Below are positions 6,824 to 8,395 of a stretch of 8,395 nt of DNA, in pieces. The notes under the pieces are model-generated. The model worked only from the letters and a program-made list of their open reading frames with translations, made no database searches and was not told the DNA's origin. The stretch's first letter is position 1. Each line of letters opens with the position of its first letter. Source of the DNA: Candidatus Pacearchaeota archaeon (GTDB lineage Archaea > Nanoarchaeota > Nanoarchaeia > Pacearchaeales > GW2011-AR1); contig NZAS01000043.1 of the NCBI GenBank assembly GCA_002686195.1, positions 8,715-17,109 of the forward strand, read 5' to 3'. Both the position numbers and the translations under genes were made by a program.

Positions 6824-7770
6824 ATTAAAAATTCCTCTAATAACTTTTTATCAAAATTATCTCTGTCCAATCCAGAAACAGTTTTACAAAAGAAAGAGAA
6901 TTCTTCCATTGTTAATTTATTTTTTCTGGCTTGTGTAGCATAATGATCAGTTATACCATACCTACCTGTTACCAAGTAATAAGGACTTACTATCTTTTTG
7001 AATAACGAATCATAATATTTTAAGATAAAGTCATTTAACAAAAAAGCATCATCATCACCTAATACATTTTCTAATTTTAAATTACCAGCACCTTTTCCAA
7101 GTGACATAATTGATGTATCACATATATCTATATAAGGACTATCAACACATTTTACATAATTTATGTAAGCTTTTCCAGTATGATTATGTAAATGAAAAGC
7201 TGTTTTTTTACCAGCTTCCTTTATTCTCTTAAATTTCTTCTCATACCTATCTATATCAATATTTAAATCTAAATGGCCATGTGTGTCAGCAAAACCTATA
7301 ATGTCAAAATCAGATTCAAGAACGATATCAAGTGCTGAATCAAGTTCATCATCTGTATAATTAGTGGTGTTAAAAAGATTAAAACCTATATCTAAACCAG
7401 TATGTTTTTTTAAGTTAACTGCAAATTGATAACCATCATCAATCATGTCTTTTCTACAAGTCATCCTAATCAATTTAATCTCATTTTGATTATCCGTAGG
7501 ATAGTCATTTAAATCTTTACTACAATAAGAATAATCAATCATGACGGATACATTTTTATTTCCTCTATCTTGTGTTACCTCTTTAATAGTATCCATGTTT
7601 AAATTAAAAAATCTATTTCTACTTTTAACAGTTTGTTTCCAATAACCAAGTTCCATCAAATCGACATTTAGTTTGGATAACAATTGATAATATTCTTGTG
7701 CAAACTCAATTGGCCAATCGAAATCACAAGTAAAACCACCATCTCTTAATGTCACATCAATTATATTCAT
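6820..7770 (-). CDS. DRE-TIM (HMG-CoA-lyase-like) aldolase domain protein
   Basis: This 316-residue protein is a metal-dependent TIM-barrel aldolase/lyase of the family containing HMG-CoA lyase, isopropylmalate synthase and 4-hydroxy-2-oxovalerate aldolase. TLRDGG (7-12) carries the catalytic Arg-Asp pair R9/D10, FADTHG (160-165) marks a central strand, FHLHNHTG (192-199) holds the metal-binding histidines, and LGKGAGNLKLE (224-234) matches the family's GxGxxxGN loop. The C-terminal part (about 255-316) is not the DmpG communication domain, and no partner dehydrogenase of the DmpF type is present, so meta-cleavage catabolism is unlikely. Relatives sit in polysaccharide clusters near cytidylyltransferases. 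It may add pyruvate to an aldehyde to give a 2-keto-3-deoxy acid (inference). It overlaps the cytidylyltransferase gene by 14 bases. Confidence 0.85.
   Translation of the reverse strand: MNIIDVTLRDGGFTCDFDWPIEFAQEYYQLLSKLNVDLMELGYWKQTVKSRNRFFNLNMDTIKEVTQDRGNKNVSVMIDYSYCSKDLNDYPTDNQNEIKLIRMTCRKDMIDDGYQFAVNLKKHTGLDIGFNLFNTTNYTDDELDSALDIVLESDFDIIGFADTHGHLDLNIDIDRYEKKFKRIKEAGKKTAFHLHNHTGKAYINYVKCVDSPYIDICDTSIMSLGKGAGNLKLENVLGDDDAFLLNDFILKYYDSLFKKIVSPYYLVTGRYGITDHYATQARKNKLTMEEFSFFCKTVSGLDRDNFDKKLLEEFLI
6833..6838 (-). promoter_or_regulatory. Ribosome-binding site of the SDR gene
   Basis: AGAGGA (minus strand) lies nine bases before the ATG at 6823, within the end of the aldolase gene, and supports that start. 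Confidence 0.55.
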
Positions 7771-8395
7771 AAACCCTCTTAGCTAAGTACCAATCATCAG
7801 CATCATCAATTTCAATACTTTCAGGTATACTGATTGGATAAAAATACGGATTCTTACCCGTTCTATTATTGTTTTCTTTAAATGTTTTCTTGGTAAAAAT
7901 AAAAAATGCCCCATTACCCATCAATACTGGTTTTAAATCTTGGGTTTTCTGTACAACATTATCATCAAAATTTACAGGTTTTCCATCAAAGTAAGTGAAT
8001 TCTTTATGTTCTGTACAAGCCTGTACTGTATCATATCCTCTATCTAAATATTTACTCGCATTAATTATCGTAGATAATTTGATGAATGGGGATGTGATAT
8101 GTGGTGTAACTATTATTTCATCATCATCAGTCACAAAAGTATCTAAAAAATTATCAATCATAAGTAAAACAGGACTCACCTTGTAATCTAAATCGGTTTC
8201 CAAATCTATAAATTTTTTATCTCTTTTATAACAAGTGACTGGACTATTCCATAATTCAGTATATATAAAATCACTATCTGTGTCCACATATATATCTTCA
8301 CCTTCCAATTTATTTAGCAGATGCCTGTAAAGTGGCTTTTTACCTAACTCCAAAAAATTCTTATTTGGAAGTCTTTCTGATTTTTCTTTTATGAT
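7757..8395 (-). CDS. CMP-sugar-acid cytidylyltransferase, N-terminus cut by window edge
   Basis: The frame is open to the high-coordinate edge and gives 212 visible residues, so the true start lies outside. The first internal start-like codon (TTG at 8351-8353) is not the start, because the residues before it are the family signature: KEKSERLPNKN (visible residues 3-13) matches the CTP-binding K..S.R.P.KN motif of the NeuA/KdsB-type superfamily. TPHITSPFIK (97-106) matches the substrate-loop region, NGAFFIF (161-167) a core strand, and EIDDADDW (195-202) the acidic C-terminal metal-site region. The enzyme would couple CTP to a 2-keto-3-deoxy sugar acid, giving CMP-sugar and pyrophosphate. The sugar (KDO, nonulosonic acid or other) cannot be decided. 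Only about ten or fewer N-terminal residues appear missing. Confidence 0.88.
   Translation of the reverse strand: MIKEKSERLPNKNFLELGKKPLYRHLLNKLEGEDIYVDTDSDFIYTELWNSPVTCYKRDKKFIDLETDLDYKVSPVLLMIDNFLDTFVTDDDEIIVTPHITSPFIKLSTIINASKYLDRGYDTVQACTEHKEFTYFDGKPVNFDDNVVQKTQDLKPVLMGNGAFFIFTKKTFKENNNRTGKNPYFYPISIPESIEIDDADDWYLAKRVYEYN
7775..7780 (-). promoter_or_regulatory. Ribosome-binding site of the aldolase gene
   Basis: AAGAGG (minus strand, followed by another G) lies four bases before the aldolase ATG at 7770 and inside the 3' end of the cytidylyltransferase gene. It supports the 14-base overlap of the two genes. Confidence 0.65.

Noticed and set aside
7995..8186. Plus-strand open frame of 63 codons
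   Set aside because: It is antisense to the cytidylyltransferase and has no support of its own.
8351..8353. TTG as start codon of the cytidylyltransferase
   Set aside because: The frame continues upstream to the window edge and those codons encode the conserved CTP-binding signature, so the gene is cut by the edge rather than starting here.

Overview
The window is AT-rich (about one third G+C by eye) and very compact. All nine genes lie on the minus strand, with junctions that overlap or leave at most 17 bases, so it reads as part of one long transcription unit running from high to low coordinates. Clear Shine-Dalgarno sequences (AAGGAG, AGAGG, AAGAGG) precede most starts, which means a bacterium or a bacterial virus. 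Base composition, tight packing and gene content fit a surface-glycan (O-antigen or capsule type) cluster from a streamlined, probably aquatic bacterium, or a glycan-gene block carried by a tailed phage of such a host. No phage structural gene, rRNA, tRNA, integrase or insertion sequence is visible, so the two cannot be separated here.

In transcription order there are three blocks. (1) 8395 to 6125: a cytidylyltransferase of the CMP-sugar-acid type (N-terminus cut by the window edge), a DRE-TIM (HMG-CoA-lyase-like) aldolase and a short-chain dehydrogenase. These could make and activate a 2-keto-3-deoxy sugar acid. (2) 6128 to 3824: a miniature glycerophosphodiester phosphodiesterase-like protein, then a GDP-L-fucose synthase homologue and GDP-mannose 4,6-dehydratase. 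The last two make GDP-4-keto-6-deoxymannose and GDP-fucose. (3) 3816 to 1: a large B12-binding-type radical SAM enzyme, a DegT/DnrJ/EryC1/StrS sugar aminotransferase, and the N-terminal 202 residues of a possible glycosyltransferase that runs off the low-coordinate edge.

Together the genes suggest at least two nucleotide-activated precursors: a CMP-activated keto acid, and GDP-6-deoxyhexoses that may be aminated and radical-modified. The most interesting parts are the CMP-transferase/aldolase/SDR trio, the minimal phosphodiesterase inside a sugar cluster, and the radical SAM protein with a long uncharacterised C-terminal region. There is no gene-free stretch over 300 bases, and I see no terminator, CRISPR array or convincing promoter. 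The true operon ends lie outside the window on both sides.
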